Source of the DNA: Pyrobaculum oguniense TE7
GTDB taxonomy: Archaea; Thermoproteota; Thermoprotei; Thermoproteales; Thermoproteaceae
Assembly (NCBI GenBank): GCA_000247545.1
Contig: CP003316.1
Location: 405,233 to 469,232, forward strand
DNA length: 64,000 nt
Direction: 5' to 3'
Under the pieces are notes generated by a model. It had not been told where the DNA came from. It made no database searches and saw nothing but the letters and a program-made list of their open reading frames with translations. Below are positions 33,540 through 42,911 of the stretch, in pieces. Made by a program: the position numbers and the translations under genes. Position 1 is the stretch's first letter; each line of letters opens with the position of its first letter.

Positions 33540-34508
33540 GTGGCGGCTAACTGCAGGAATAGGCCTCCTTTCTTCGGCTGGGAGAGGGCGGCCGGCTGGG
33601 CGGTGGCTGAGCTCCTCGGGGAGGTCTCCTACTGGCGGTTTTGGCCTCCTCTGAGCGGCGCGGTGGAGGGGCACCTCCTCATCGCCGGGAGCAGCGGGTC
33701 GGGGAAGACCACCTTTTTGAAGCGGTATTTGTCGTGGGTTGGGCGTTGGTATGTGGTGGATCTGACGGAGGGGGGTGAGTATGTGGGGCTTGGCCCGACG
33801 GTGGAGGGGTCTATTGACCTTGCGTCTCTGGACGCGGAGGAGCAGGCCTTGCTTTACAGCTTGGGGGTGGCGGCGACGGTGGGGGCCAAGGAGGCGGCCG
33901 TGTCGGCCGTCCAGCTGGGGGCTTTGAAGCTGGTGGCGCGTAGGGGGCTGGGGCTGGACGGCCTCTTGGAGGAGTTGCGCGCGGCGAGGGATGTGCCTCA
34001 GCTGACTAGGGAGGTGCTCTACGCGAAGCTCTCCGCGGCCTGCGCCGGCTTCGAAGACGGGAGGTGCAAGCCCCACCCGGCGCTCACCAAGGACGCCGAG
34101 ATCCCGCCTCCTCCCGCCGTGATTAGGGTGGATCCCGCAAATCCGCTGGCGGCTGCCGTCGTGGCCCACGGCGTCTTGGCGCGCCTGCTTAGGGCGGGGG
34201 GCGCCTTCGTGGCTGTTGACGAGTACCACAAGATCGCGCCGAGGCTCCCGGTGGAGGATCCGGTGGAGAGGGCGATTAGGGAGGGGAGGCACCGCCGCGT
34301 CTCCGTGGCCATAGCTACGCAGAATCCCCTGGACCTTAAGGAGTCCCTGGTGCCCGTGGTGGGGAACTACGTGTTCTTCCGCTTGGCGGGGCCCGCGGCG
34401 CGCCTCGCCGCCGACGTGCTCAACGTGCCGCAGTGGGCTGTGGAGTCTCTTGGGACGGGGGAGTATCTGGCTAGGCTCAGCCATGGCCCAGCGGCGGGGG
34501 CTTTATAG
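33540..34508 (+). CDS. HerA/FtsK-like ATPase (probably the 3' part of a split gene)
   Basis: The 322 residues hold Walker A AGSSGSGKTTFLKRYL, Walker B GAFVAVDEYHKI near residue 222, and a sensor-like IATQNPLDL, as in HerA/VirB4-type DNA pumps. GTG 33540 is only the first start after an in-frame TAG, so the native protein was longer (33213 onward). It overlaps the next gene by 26 bp. Such ATPases are carried by archaeal plasmids and integrated elements, which fits the TnpB neighbour. Another HerA-like ATPase is at 43992. Confidence 0.75.
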   Translation: MAANCRNRPPFFGWERAAGWAVAELLGEVSYWRFWPPLSGAVEGHLLIAGSSGSGKTTFLKRYLSWVGRWYVVDLTEGGEYVGLGPTVEGSIDLASLDAEEQALLYSLGVAATVGAKEAAVSAVQLGALKLVARRGLGLDGLLEELRAARDVPQLTREVLYAKLSAACAGFEDGRCKPHPALTKDAEIPPPPAVIRVDPANPLAAAVVAHGVLARLLRAGGAFVAVDEYHKIAPRLPVEDPVERAIREGRHRRVSVAIATQNPLDLKESLVPVVGNYVFFRLAGPAARLAADVLNVPQWAVESLGTGEYLARLSHGPAAGAL

Positions 34509-35127
34509 GGTCGTCACGCCTCGGGGCTGGGCTGTCCTGCCTCCTGGGGCGGAGGCTGTCTTGTGGCCGCCGGTGGATCTCCCCAAGGCGAGGGCGCTGG
34601 ACTTGGCGGGGCACAGAGCGCTTCTTCCCGTCTCTATCTCGGTGGTGAAGGTGTTGCCGGAGCCGGGGCGGGACATGTACCTGCTCAAGGCGGGGAGGAC
34701 CTACATGCTGTCGGCGGCTCGGGCCTCTAAGGCCTCTTCGCCGCCTGGGGGCGTGACTCACGAGCTGAGGATCTTCTGCGGGGGGCCGTGCGACTTGTCC
34801 CCGCTCTACTTCCTCTCCCTCCCGAGGGGCGCGGCGGCCGTGGTGAGGGGCTTCATAGACGTTGAGCCTGTGGAGAGGTGGGCCCCGGCGCCGGCTCCGG
34901 AGGGAGACCCGAAGGGGGGTTTAGACATCTTGGCAGACCCAAAGCGCGCCGCGGCTCTCCTTGCGCTGGTGTACGATAAGTCCAAGGAGTCGAGGAGGCT
35001 TGGCTGCGAGCTGGGGCTCTGGACGCCTTGTCCGGGGGAGGGCCCTGGGAGGTTCACCGCGGCGGCTCAGCACGCCCTTAGGCTCATCGCCCACTTCCTG
35101 CCCGCCGAGGGGTCCGACGAGGGGTAA
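34483..35127 (+). CDS. HerA-partner protein of unknown function
   Basis: A 214-residue protein from ATG 34483, overlapping the ATPase end. It is mainly beta in the first 130 residues (LYRVVTPRGWAVLPPGAEA), with CGGPCDLSP in the middle and a helical C-terminus (GGLDILADPKRAAALLALVY). I do not recognise it. A decayed copy of its C-terminus stands at 27851, also behind a TnpB remnant, so ATPase and partner move as a unit. Confidence 0.65.
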   Translation: MAQRRGLYRVVTPRGWAVLPPGAEAVLWPPVDLPKARALDLAGHRALLPVSISVVKVLPEPGRDMYLLKAGRTYMLSAARASKASSPPGGVTHELRIFCGGPCDLSPLYFLSLPRGAAAVVRGFIDVEPVERWAPAPAPEGDPKGGLDILADPKRAAALLALVYDKSKESRRLGCELGLWTPCPGEGPGRFTAAAQHALRLIAHFLPAEGSDEG

Positions 35128-35312
35128 CGGTGCCGGGTGCGGAGGGGAGTTCAAAGCCAGTGTGTCGGCAAGGGCCATGTTGCCGCCTACTACGCCAAGA
35201 GGCAACCGTGTGGCGAAGCTATACACTCGAGGAGCCCGGAGGAGGCCCTTGCCGCAACGGCACTCGGTTTTAGAAATGAGAGTAGAGCTTGGCCATTACC
35301 TTTAAGCGTCTC
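35128..35312 (+). other. Possible small-gene remnant
   Basis: The sequence after the HerA partner has a frame with coding look (CVGKGHVAAYYAKRQPCGEA, then SRSPEEALAATALGF, about 35160-35275) but no clear start. It could be a short zinc-binding protein fragment. I see no other feature here. Confidence 0.3.
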
Positions 35313-35663
35313 TCAATCGCCTCTGCGCAGATCCTCGGCTACATCGCCGAAGAGCCTTCCGAGAACCCCTTTGGACGCGACTCTGCCCCACTCGGCGTGT
35401 AGTAATGCCGTGTCGACATCGCCCGAGCGCCGAACTGCTGGACATATTCGGCAACATGCAGATGCCAATATTTCTTTGATTTCCGCCGCTCATGTGACCT
35501 GCCTTCTTGTCTGTTTAAGCTTCTTCTCGGCTTCCTGCAAGACGCCAAGCGCCTTCTCCAACCCGCTGTATGTTCAAACATATCGCCTAGCCGCCGAGGC
35601 AACTGCCATTCTTCGGGGCGCTCGCATACGTCAGAGCCTCGCATAATCAAGGTCCAACGCCAT
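35313..35663 (-). pseudogene. Gene broken by three in-frame TGA codons
   Basis: One minus-strand frame stays in register from ATG 35663 to TGA 35313, interrupted only by three TGA codons. It reads MALDLDYARL, then GLEKALGVLQEAEKKLKQTR (a coiled coil) and AAEIKEILASACCRICPAV. A TATA-like block at about 35683-35695 is 25 nt upstream of the ATG. Each stop could come from CGA (Arg) by one C-to-T change. The family is unknown. Confidence 0.5.
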
Positions 35664-35794
35664 TCTTCGCAGCGGCTTTATCCTTTTAAGATAGCCCACC
35701 AGCTCGTGTACGTCTACTTGGGCGAGGTGGACTAATCGGCTATTGCAACGTCGAGGCGGCTTCGGGGGTGCAGGTCGCAGATATGGCCGCTTGG

Positions 35795-36289
35795 TTACCT
35801 AGGCGGGTGTCTACATCCCTCTTTTACCATCTTCTCGATGTAGGGCATCCTCGCCTTGACTGCCTCGGCGTCTAGCTTTGCCTCGTGGAAGCCCCAGACG
35901 TGGAGGTAGTTGGCGCTGTTCCACGCCTCCATAAACCAATCGCCCAGCTGCCGGCTAATCGCCGCCACTGCCTTCTCTAGATCTGTAACAGTCCACCTAC
36001 CCCTCTTATCCACTCTCTCAAGTACCTCAGCCAGCCCTAGGCGGATGGCTAGGGCCTTGACGCACTCCTCGGCGGCTTTGTAAAGCTTCTCCGACGCCTG
36101 TACAGGGTCGCTGTCAGATAGCCTTCTGCCCTCCTCTAGATACTTCGTAGCAAGCTCCGACCTCGCCTCGGCCACCGTGTCGGGGTCCAAGTAGGCGAGC
36201 TTAGCCAATGCTTCTATTATGGCGGCTTCTGGGTCTAACCCCCTCTCTACGAGCTCATCCACTACAGCCTTTGGTAAGGCAACCTCCAC
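35795..36289 (-). CDS. PaREP1-family protein, divergent branch
   Basis: A 164-residue helical protein of the longer PaREP1/HEPN-like branch (ELATKYLEEGRRLSDSDPVQ, QASEKLYKAAEECVKALAIR, WNSANYLHVWGFHEAKLDAE). GTG 36289 is 25 nt from aataaaacc on the complement (36310-36318). It differs from the 28-kb pair by an extra region around the RW(T)VTDLEKAV helix. Function unknown. Confidence 0.8.
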   Translation of the reverse strand: MEVALPKAVVDELVERGLDPEAAIIEALAKLAYLDPDTVAEARSELATKYLEEGRRLSDSDPVQASEKLYKAAEECVKALAIRLGLAEVLERVDKRGRWTVTDLEKAVAAISRQLGDWFMEAWNSANYLHVWGFHEAKLDAEAVKARMPYIEKMVKEGCRHPPR

Positions 36290-36312
36290 GGCCGTTGGTT
36301 AGGAGTAAGGTT

Positions 36313-36565
36313 TTATTCTTTATGCTTGCCGATATGAGGCTGGAGCATATGAGGTATGGAGAATTCTTCTGGAGTGAGGACTTCAATGACGTATTCGCTA
36401 GGCTTCTCAAATAATACATTTATGTTGCCAGGTCAATGGTATGTGTTTCTCGTAGTTGCCACAATGCTGGACCCTTCTAACACCTTCGTCGGGAATATTA
36501 TAGACGCGAATCTCCTTAACGCGCACTTCATTGTCTGTGCCAATACTCTAAACTCCAGACTGTAG
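36313..36565 (-). pseudogene. Broken gene upstream of PaREP1
   Basis: A minus-strand frame reads EFRVLAQTMKCALRRFASI, then a TGA, then PGNINVLFEKPSEYVIEVLT and PEEFSIPHM to TAA 36313. It looks like one short gene with an internal stop. Its 3' end overlaps the promoter of the PaREP1 gene. The family is not recognised. Confidence 0.4.
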
Positions 36566-37735
36566 TTTTACTCTCACATCTCTTTCTCCACAGCTAGCCT
36601 CCTTTCTAACCAGGATTTTTCGACCTAAATCTATAGATATCCACTACGGTAGCAGGATTTTTGAACTGTCCGCGTGTCTCCAGAATGCACTCTACAGTGT
36701 ATACACCACACCGCGACGTCTCTCCTTTACGTAGTCGTGAGGCGCGGCTGGGAGCACTTCGGCCGTTGCGGCTGTTCTCCTATTGTTGGAGGGTTCTACA
36801 AGGTGGCGGTGGGTAGAGCTCTCGGGTGGGCTTAGGGTTGTCTGAGGGCCGCTGTGTGAGCTTTATGGGCGGTTTGATATGGGGGGCGGTGTTGTGGCTT
36901 GTGGAGGAGCTCAGAGCTGCGGCGGCACTCCTGTGCAAGGAGGAGACCGTGTTTATATATCGGCATATGTGTGCGAGATGTTGTGACACTTCTAGACAGC
37001 TGGGTGCGGAAGTCCTTTTCACGCGCCGCGGCGGCGCAGGAGACGACGCGGGTTGCGCAGATGAGGGGGCACCGCGGCTGTGGACTATTGGCGTAGGCCT
37101 TTGCGGAGGCGGCTGATATCCTTACGAGGCGGCTGGCTACGCCTCAATGCTCTCTTGCTGCGTGACGTGCCGCTCGGCTTGTCAAAGGCGTTTCTCAGTC
37201 GATCTCCCGAGGGGCGTGTAGGCTGGTTGCGTTGTGCAGACGCGGAGCTGTGGAGGGGACTTGGTATTACCTCCAGTGGCGTCTCCAGCCCGCTGCGGCG
37301 GACGCTGCGATGCCTCTTGTCGGCTTTCCGGAGATCTACTTGGGCTACTATCTTCGTTGAGGCAAGTGTATAGACAGAGTCCCGGTTGCCTGGGTGCTAA
37401 TTTGTGAAAGTAGCTCACATAGGTACCGCATCGCACATTTCGCCGAAGTAGAGTAAATGCAGTGGCGGCCTATTCTACGGTTGCAACGCTGGAGGAGGGC
37501 AATTTTGGTCAAAGTTGTTTCCCACCGTTTGTTATAAAGTTCGATAAACATTTGGTCTTCATGCTCACTTATATACTAATACACTCTTACTAAGAAATAT
37601 AGTTAGCCACCGCGTATACGGTTTAAAACTTTATACGAAAATAGTTGAGTATGAATAAGTATACATGAAACTCACTTCTTGATTACATTTTTATCTAAAG
37701 AAAAAACTTTATTAAACTTTGTGAGTTTCCTAATT
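36566..37735 (+). other. Long gap with decayed coding sequence
   Basis: About 1.2 kb without an intact gene. One plus-strand frame near 36968-37170 has coding look (VTLLDSWVRKSFSRAAAA, then AFAEAADILTRRLATPQ) but holds stops. The right 200 bp are very A/T-rich and contain the aioB promoter (aaactttattaaac, about 37704-37717). I see no RNA gene or repeat. Confidence 0.4.
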
Positions 37736-38341
37736 ATGTCTGAACAAGAAAAGAAGATGGATAAGCGGCCTGACGCCGTAAGGCGTACTGCACTGGTTGC
37801 CATCGGGGGGCTGGCTGTGGGCGGCGTGGTTGGCTATTTCCTGGCGCCGCGGGGCGTCACAACAGTTACGCAGACAGTTACCCAGACAGTTGCGCAGACT
37901 GTGACCCAGACTCAGACGGTAACGCAAGCGCCTCCTCAGCCTGTGCAAGTTACCAAGGCATATGAAAGAGTGAAACTTGCAAATATCAGGGAGCTTTCCA
38001 ATAGAAGGCCTGTGCTTAAGCAGTACATGGGGCTTAGCGTGTTGCTGGTTAAGCTTGGCGAGAGGGCTGTGGGCGGTGTGGGGCCCGACGGTGACGTAGT
38101 TGCTTTTGTAAATCAATGCACCCACATGGGCGGCCCGTTGATATACTTGTCGGATGTAAATTGTGTAGTGTGTCAGCTTCACTACACGCAGTTTGACCTT
38201 GCCCGGGGCGGGAAGCAAGTTACAGGACACGCCACAGAGTATCTGCCCCAGCTCATGCTGGAATACGATGAGGGAACCGGCGACATATACGCCGTGGGTA
38301 TAAACCAGCTGGTTTATGGCAAGTACGACAATCTGTCGTAG
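37736..38341 (+). CDS. aioB: Arsenite oxidase small subunit, Rieske protein
   Basis: A 201-residue exported Rieske protein. The N-terminus has a twin-arginine pattern (RRTALVAIGGLAVGG, Arg16-Arg17), then a Thr/Gln tether (residues 42-64). The [2Fe-2S] ligands are Cys128-x-His130 and Cys146-x2-His149. The extra disulfide cysteines of bc1-type Rieske proteins are absent, as in AioB. ATG 37736 is 27 nt from the TATA; the frame extends to 37679 but without support. It would pass electrons from AioA to the respiratory chain outside the membrane. aioA follows after 2 nt. Confidence 0.85.
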   Translation: MSEQEKKMDKRPDAVRRTALVAIGGLAVGGVVGYFLAPRGVTTVTQTVTQTVAQTVTQTQTVTQAPPQPVQVTKAYERVKLANIRELSNRRPVLKQYMGLSVLLVKLGERAVGGVGPDGDVVAFVNQCTHMGGPLIYLSDVNCVVCQLHYTQFDLARGGKQVTGHATEYLPQLMLEYDEGTGDIYAVGINQLVYGKYDNLS

Positions 38342-38343
38342 CC

Positions 38344-41300
38344 ATGTCGTTTAGGTTAACTGGCAGAGTACCACTGCCGCCGCCAGACGCCGAGCGTTAC
38401 ACTACAGTGTGCCAATTCTGTAATGTGGGATGCGGCTACGACGTGTATGTATGGCCGGCGGGGGCTTCAGGCGGGCCTAGGCCAGGGGAGCACGGCGTTG
38501 TGTATAAAATAGTAGATGAGGTATACGGGCGGGAGCTGAGGCCTGAGTCGACGGACTTCTCAAAGCCTCTGCCTCCGCTGTCTGCAAAGCAGGGCACTCC
38601 TTGGATCTCGGAAGCCATGGTGGTAAGGACAATACGCCGCGATTGGAAGAGGGGCAGAGGGACAGGCGAATTCATGGAAGCGTACGTGGCCCAGATACCC
38701 AGTCCAGAATGCCCCATAAACATGGGCGACCACAGCATCCGCGGCGGCACCAATGGGGAGAGGAACTGGAGCCCGTGGAACACAGCCGGCATTAGGAGGT
38801 TAAAACACCCGATGGTTAGGTTCGGCGGGAGGCTCGAGGTCGTGACGTGGGACTACGCCATAGATCTCGTAGCTCGTGTAATAAAGGGCGTTATCGACAA
38901 ATGGGGGGTAGACAGAGGGATGGGGAAGGAGGGCCACGCCGTGTTTGCCCACAGAATGGACCACGGCGGCGGAGGAGGAGGCGCCATGATAGAGAACACA
39001 GCGGCGGGCTTGTTCTTCTTCTACGGCGTAAGGACGGCGTTCGCGAGGATACACAACAGGCCCTTCTTCGGCCCCGAAAACCCAGCCATTGGAGACGCTG
39101 GGCCCGGCGCTATGAACAACTCCCTCCACGACCTGAGGCTAGCCGACGTGGTGATCTTCTGGGGCGCAAATCCCTACGCTACGGGCACTGTGATGTTTAT
39201 TGAACACGCGCTTGACAACCTACGGGGGGCTACCGCGGCGGAGAAGCAGAAGTGGTTTGAGCCAGGAGAGCCGGCGGGGCCGGCTTATATGATAATCGTA
39301 GATCCGCGCGATACAGAAACCGCGAGGGCCGCCAAGGCGGCGGGCGGGGATAGGGTACTTGTGCTGAGGCCTGATCCAGGTACCGACATTGTCCTTGCCA
39401 ACGCCATAGCGAGGGTTATATACGAAAAGTACAGAGATGTGGTGGATAAGTATATTCAACACTACAGAGAGGCGGCGCAGAAGTACGGCTTCGGCTGGGA
39501 TGAAAACGCATGGCGGCTGTATTTAGAAAAAGCGTTGCAGATTGACAAGTCGCTTGATGATTTCCTAAACGAGGCGGCCCGGATAACAGGTGTGAGCAGA
39601 GCCGACATAGAAAAAGCCGCGCAGATAATAGCGGAGCCGAAGAGCGGAGGTTTCTTGAAGAGAGTTTGGCTGATGTACGAAAAGGGGATTATATGGAACC
39701 AGAACTACCGCTCGATATACGCTATAGTTGATCTCTGCACGCTGGTGGGCGCCTTCAGAGGCTTGCCTGGCAACGGGTGCCAGAGACAGGGAGGCCACCA
39801 GGAGGGCTACGCAGGCCCTGCGCCGCCACCGCCGCCTTGGATAAATGAGAGGCATCACGTAAGCCCGTGGAACTACGCCAAGGAGAAGGGCATGCAGCTC
39901 AACACATATGACGATTACGTAAAGCTCTTTGAGGCATGGTACGACGAGGTGTACAGGAAAGGCTACTACGCTACTAAATGGCCCATCGGCGATAAGTACA
40001 TGCCCACCACAGACTTTAGGCTTGTGGCCGGCGAGGGCAAAGTGCTCTGGGTTCACGACATGGATAACTACAAGCTGGCGCCGCAGGCCCAGAGGCTCAA
40101 GGCTGCGATTAGCGATAGAGCATGGAGAGTGACGAGATACGTCTTCGCAGAGCCATTTGCCCAGATAGGCGGCGCTGAGTCTAAAGAGCAGTACGACACC
40201 AAGACGTTGGATATCCCGGTGACCACGAGGCCGTCGTCAAAGGAATACGCCGAAAAGGTGCTGGAGGCTCTAGAGAAGACAGGGGGCTTGTTTGTGATAG
40301 TTCAAGACATCTATCCTACATTCATGCTAGAAGACGCCCACGTTGTGCTCCCAGCGGCGTTCAACAACGGCGAGGTACCAGACGTCAGGATGTCTGTGCA
40401 CGAGAGGAGGTTTAGAATAACAGATGCTTGGATGGATCCGCCGGGGGAGGCCAAGCCGGATTGGTGGATCTACGCCCAAGTGGCCAAGAGGATTGTGGAG
40501 CTCTACCAAGAGGAGGGAAAGGGCGACGATCCCGTAGCCCAGAGGTTTAGAAGAGCCTTTCAACGCATATGGGACGCCATGGAGAAAAACGCCAAGGATC
40601 CCCGCATAGAGGTGGAAAATGAGATCTTTAAGGCTTACATAGCAAACGCCGATGAGACCTACAAGGAGCTCGGGGTTGAGTGGGAGGTTCAGTACTGGAC
40701 GCCGGCCTTCAAGAAGCTGGACTTAAACATCTTGAGGAAGTTCAGAACTGTGGGCGTGGTTTTGCCCCTCACGGAGCTCAACATATATCCAGATGGCACA
40801 GTGGAGGCGAGGGGCGTGGTCAATCTAATGGAGCCCGCTCTAAACCCCCAGTACAGAGAAGAGGTGGTAATTGTTAGGCCAGATGGCACGATTATTAGGA
40901 GGATTGAAAAAGTTCCATCAGAAAACGCGAGGAGGGCCGGGGCGTACGTTGGGCACCTAAGAGTGTGGCCCTCACTGTGGCTGGGCTACCCGCCATACGT
41001 CGAGGAGCAGGCTATGAAGTACAAGTATTGGGTTGTCAACGGCCGCTACAACGAAATATGGCAAACCGGATACGCCGATCCAAACGTAGAGGCGTTGATA
41101 AGGCGTTGGCCATACGCCTTTGTTCAGATAAATCCCAGAGACGCGGCTAGGGAGAATGTGGGGAACGGCGATGTTGTGGTTGTTTATAACGACAACGGCT
41201 CAGTGCCGGCTATAGTGTGGGTTACGGACATGGTTAAAGAAGGCCACATCTTCCTCATCATGGCCCATCCATACAGCGTGGGCGCCAACGCTGTCACAAC

Positions 41301-41436
41301 GCCGAGCGTCGAGCCAGTGGCCCAAAACCCAGACTACAAGCTCACCAAGGCCAACATAGTTAAAATTGGAACTCTCGGAGACGAATTAAAGAGCATACTG
41401 ACATTTAAAGATATTAAATTCACGCCTACTGCCTAG
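38344..41436 (+). CDS. aioA: Arsenite oxidase large subunit (molybdopterin enzyme)
   Basis: A 1030-residue member of the DMSO reductase superfamily. It has the AioA-type [3Fe-4S] motif CQFCNVGC (Cys23, Cys26, Cys30) with Ser131 in SIRGG at the fourth position. Residues that bind arsenite in the Alcaligenes enzyme are kept: Arg and His in CQRQGGHQEGY, His in DHGGGGGG and the Glu of ENT. Other shared blocks are RIHNRPFFGPEN and NGRYNEIWQTGYAD. Reaction: arsenite to arsenate, two electrons to AioB. It is about 200 residues longer than bacterial AioA. It has no signal of its own and would be co-exported with AioB. No regulator or cytochrome gene is adjacent. Confidence 0.85.
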   Translation: MSFRLTGRVPLPPPDAERYTTVCQFCNVGCGYDVYVWPAGASGGPRPGEHGVVYKIVDEVYGRELRPESTDFSKPLPPLSAKQGTPWISEAMVVRTIRRDWKRGRGTGEFMEAYVAQIPSPECPINMGDHSIRGGTNGERNWSPWNTAGIRRLKHPMVRFGGRLEVVTWDYAIDLVARVIKGVIDKWGVDRGMGKEGHAVFAHRMDHGGGGGGAMIENTAAGLFFFYGVRTAFARIHNRPFFGPENPAIGDAGPGAMNNSLHDLRLADVVIFWGANPYATGTVMFIEHALDNLRGATAAEKQKWFEPGEPAGPAYMIIVDPRDTETARAAKAAGGDRVLVLRPDPGTDIVLANAIARVIYEKYRDVVDKYIQHYREAAQKYGFGWDENAWRLYLEKALQIDKSLDDFLNEAARITGVSRADIEKAAQIIAEPKSGGFLKRVWLMYEKGIIWNQNYRSIYAIVDLCTLVGAFRGLPGNGCQRQGGHQEGYAGPAPPPPPWINERHHVSPWNYAKEKGMQLNTYDDYVKLFEAWYDEVYRKGYYATKWPIGDKYMPTTDFRLVAGEGKVLWVHDMDNYKLAPQAQRLKAAISDRAWRVTRYVFAEPFAQIGGAESKEQYDTKTLDIPVTTRPSSKEYAEKVLEALEKTGGLFVIVQDIYPTFMLEDAHVVLPAAFNNGEVPDVRMSVHERRFRITDAWMDPPGEAKPDWWIYAQVAKRIVELYQEEGKGDDPVAQRFRRAFQRIWDAMEKNAKDPRIEVENEIFKAYIANADETYKELGVEWEVQYWTPAFKKLDLNILRKFRTVGVVLPLTELNIYPDGTVEARGVVNLMEPALNPQYREEVVIVRPDGTIIRRIEKVPSENARRAGAYVGHLRVWPSLWLGYPPYVEEQAMKYKYWVVNGRYNEIWQTGYADPNVEALIRRWPYAFVQINPRDAARENVGNGDVVVVYNDNGSVPAIVWVTDMVKEGHIFLIMAHPYSVGANAVTTPSVEPVAQNPDYKLTKANIVKIGTLGDELKSILTFKDIKFTPTA

Positions 41437-42008
41437 CCACCGGCCAGATAAGGAGGCGGTAATCGTTTTTTCCAATGCCTTCTGTTCTATGCCTGCGTTA
41501 ATAAAACTATTGCACGATCTAACCATTTTTGCTTAAGGCCTAATGTCACGTTTTCAATTACGGGTTGAGAGGTTAGTATCTGGAAGCTGTACGCGCTTTC
41601 TCACTGAGCCTAGCTGAGGCAACTCTTTCACCACTTAGTCGAACCCCCTCTACCTCGTCGTCTCAATTGTCGCGGCGCTCGTTGTGTGGCCCAGCCTTAC
41701 CAACACCACGGGGCTACCTTCTGATAGGGCGGTCTCGACCTCTTTAAGCACCGTGTAAACAACGTCGGCGGGTGTGGCCACCGCCAGCTTGCCTCTTAGT
41801 CCATTACTTCCGAGCTGCCGGAGACTTGCCGTTGTGCTGAGAGCTGGGGCCTGCTCCCACATGACCGCCCTCTTCGTGGTCGTGGCCGAGGGGGTGCAAG
41901 ATGGCCTCTCGGAGGAGGTTTATCTCGTGCGAGCTCGTTGAGCAATTCCTACTAAGTTCAAGCCGAGAGGTGAGGCGGTGGTCGAGGTTTGGGGTCAGTT
42001 GCGGCTGG
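41437..42008 (+). other. Gap downstream of aioA
   Basis: About 570 bp. A minus-strand frame at 41650-41862 has coding look (LAVATPADVVYTVLKEVETA, then SPVVLVRLGHTTSA) but no good start or promoter; it may be the tail of a lost gene. Otherwise I see nothing. Confidence 0.35.
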
Positions 42009-42453
42009 TCACAAATGTAATTTAAGCTTCTCAACTAGCTTCAACGCATCTCTTCGGTGTATTTCAAATGAGGGCTTCTTCAAAAACCCGTGGTAGAAGT
42101 TGGCGTGTAGCCTCTCCGCGGAGGCGAAGAGGCGGGTTAGCTCTGCATCGCCCCTCTCCTCGTGTAGTAGCTCTATGATCTCGGCGTAGTCTCTGTGGCT
42201 GTGGTGCGGTAAGCCCCTCTTCTCCGCTACAGCGCTTAGGAGGGCGGCGACGGCTCCCCAGTACTTCTCCCCCGCCTGCTGGAGGTCTCTCTTGGCGTAC
42301 AGCTCCTCAGTCTCCTTTAAGTACTTCTCGTGGAGTTTTAGATAGGCGTCAACCCGGTCAAGCGGATCTAGTTTAGAGGTTACGATCAAAAATGCCTGGA
42401 GATCCCTCCCCCGGCCGCCCTCTTCAAAACCTCCGCTATTTTTCAGAGATCAC
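42009..42453 (-). pseudogene. PaREP1-family gene with two frameshifts
   Basis: The body (LDPLDRVDAYLKLHEKYL, QAGEKYWGAVAALLSAVAEK, ERLHANFYHGFL) is a normal PaREP1 protein. The first 30 codons are spread over other frames: GTG ATC TCT GAA AAA, then a lost A, GCGGAGGTTTTGAAG, then a lost G in a G run, then GRDLQAFL. Both lesions are one-base deletions in homopolymers. The promoter (gcttaaaac, about 42474-42482) is still intact, 25 nt before GTG 42453. Confidence 0.7.
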
Positions 42454-42911
42454 ACACGTCTTAACGCGTAGAGGTTTTAAGCTTCTTATTGATGGTCGCT
42501 GGGCCCTTCTACAAGTACACACCGGCTAGGGAGCCCCAAGTCCTCGTTGCAATGAGAGGCGCGATTGGCAGAACCTATGGCGACTGCTGTACGCGCTTGG
42601 ACTACCTGTCGAGCCTAAGTCTGCCCTAGTGGGCTCGGACATGGTGGTGGCAGACGGTCCTATACTGTGGCATAATGTTGGTACTAGCGAGGCCCCGGAA
42701 GCTCAATGACGTGAACCCGCTGTCGGTAAACGCCGAATAAACCCGCTGGGCACGCCGCATGTCGCATGAGCTCCAAGACGAGCCGCCACAATCTTGACCT
42801 GCATAGAACAGCCGCGACGCGGGGAGGGCGAAGCCGCCTCCGCTTGTACAAATCGTCAAGAGGCGACGGCTCGGTGTGCTAAGCTTATAAACAACTGCCC
42901 AAGTAGAGGTG
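42454..42911 (+). other. Gap with coding remnants
   Basis: About 460 bp. From ATG 42492 a 45-codon frame (GPFYKYTPAREPQVLVAMRG) ends at TAG 42627. A second frame carries RRDWQNLWRLLYALGLPVEP and GSDMVVADGPILWHNVGT up to about 42710. They may be pieces of one frameshifted gene. The TATA for the next gene (gcttataaac) is at about 42883-42892. Confidence 0.3.

Noticed and set aside
33138-34484. 448-codon minus-strand frame opposite the HerA-like gene
   Set aside because: Its product is rich in Pro, Arg and His with no domain, as expected for the shadow of a GC-rich gene. The plus strand has clear Walker motifs.
37861-37930. Repeated acagttac/cagac units in aioB
   Set aside because: They encode the Thr/Gln tether of the Rieske protein and are a coding repeat, not an array or regulatory site.
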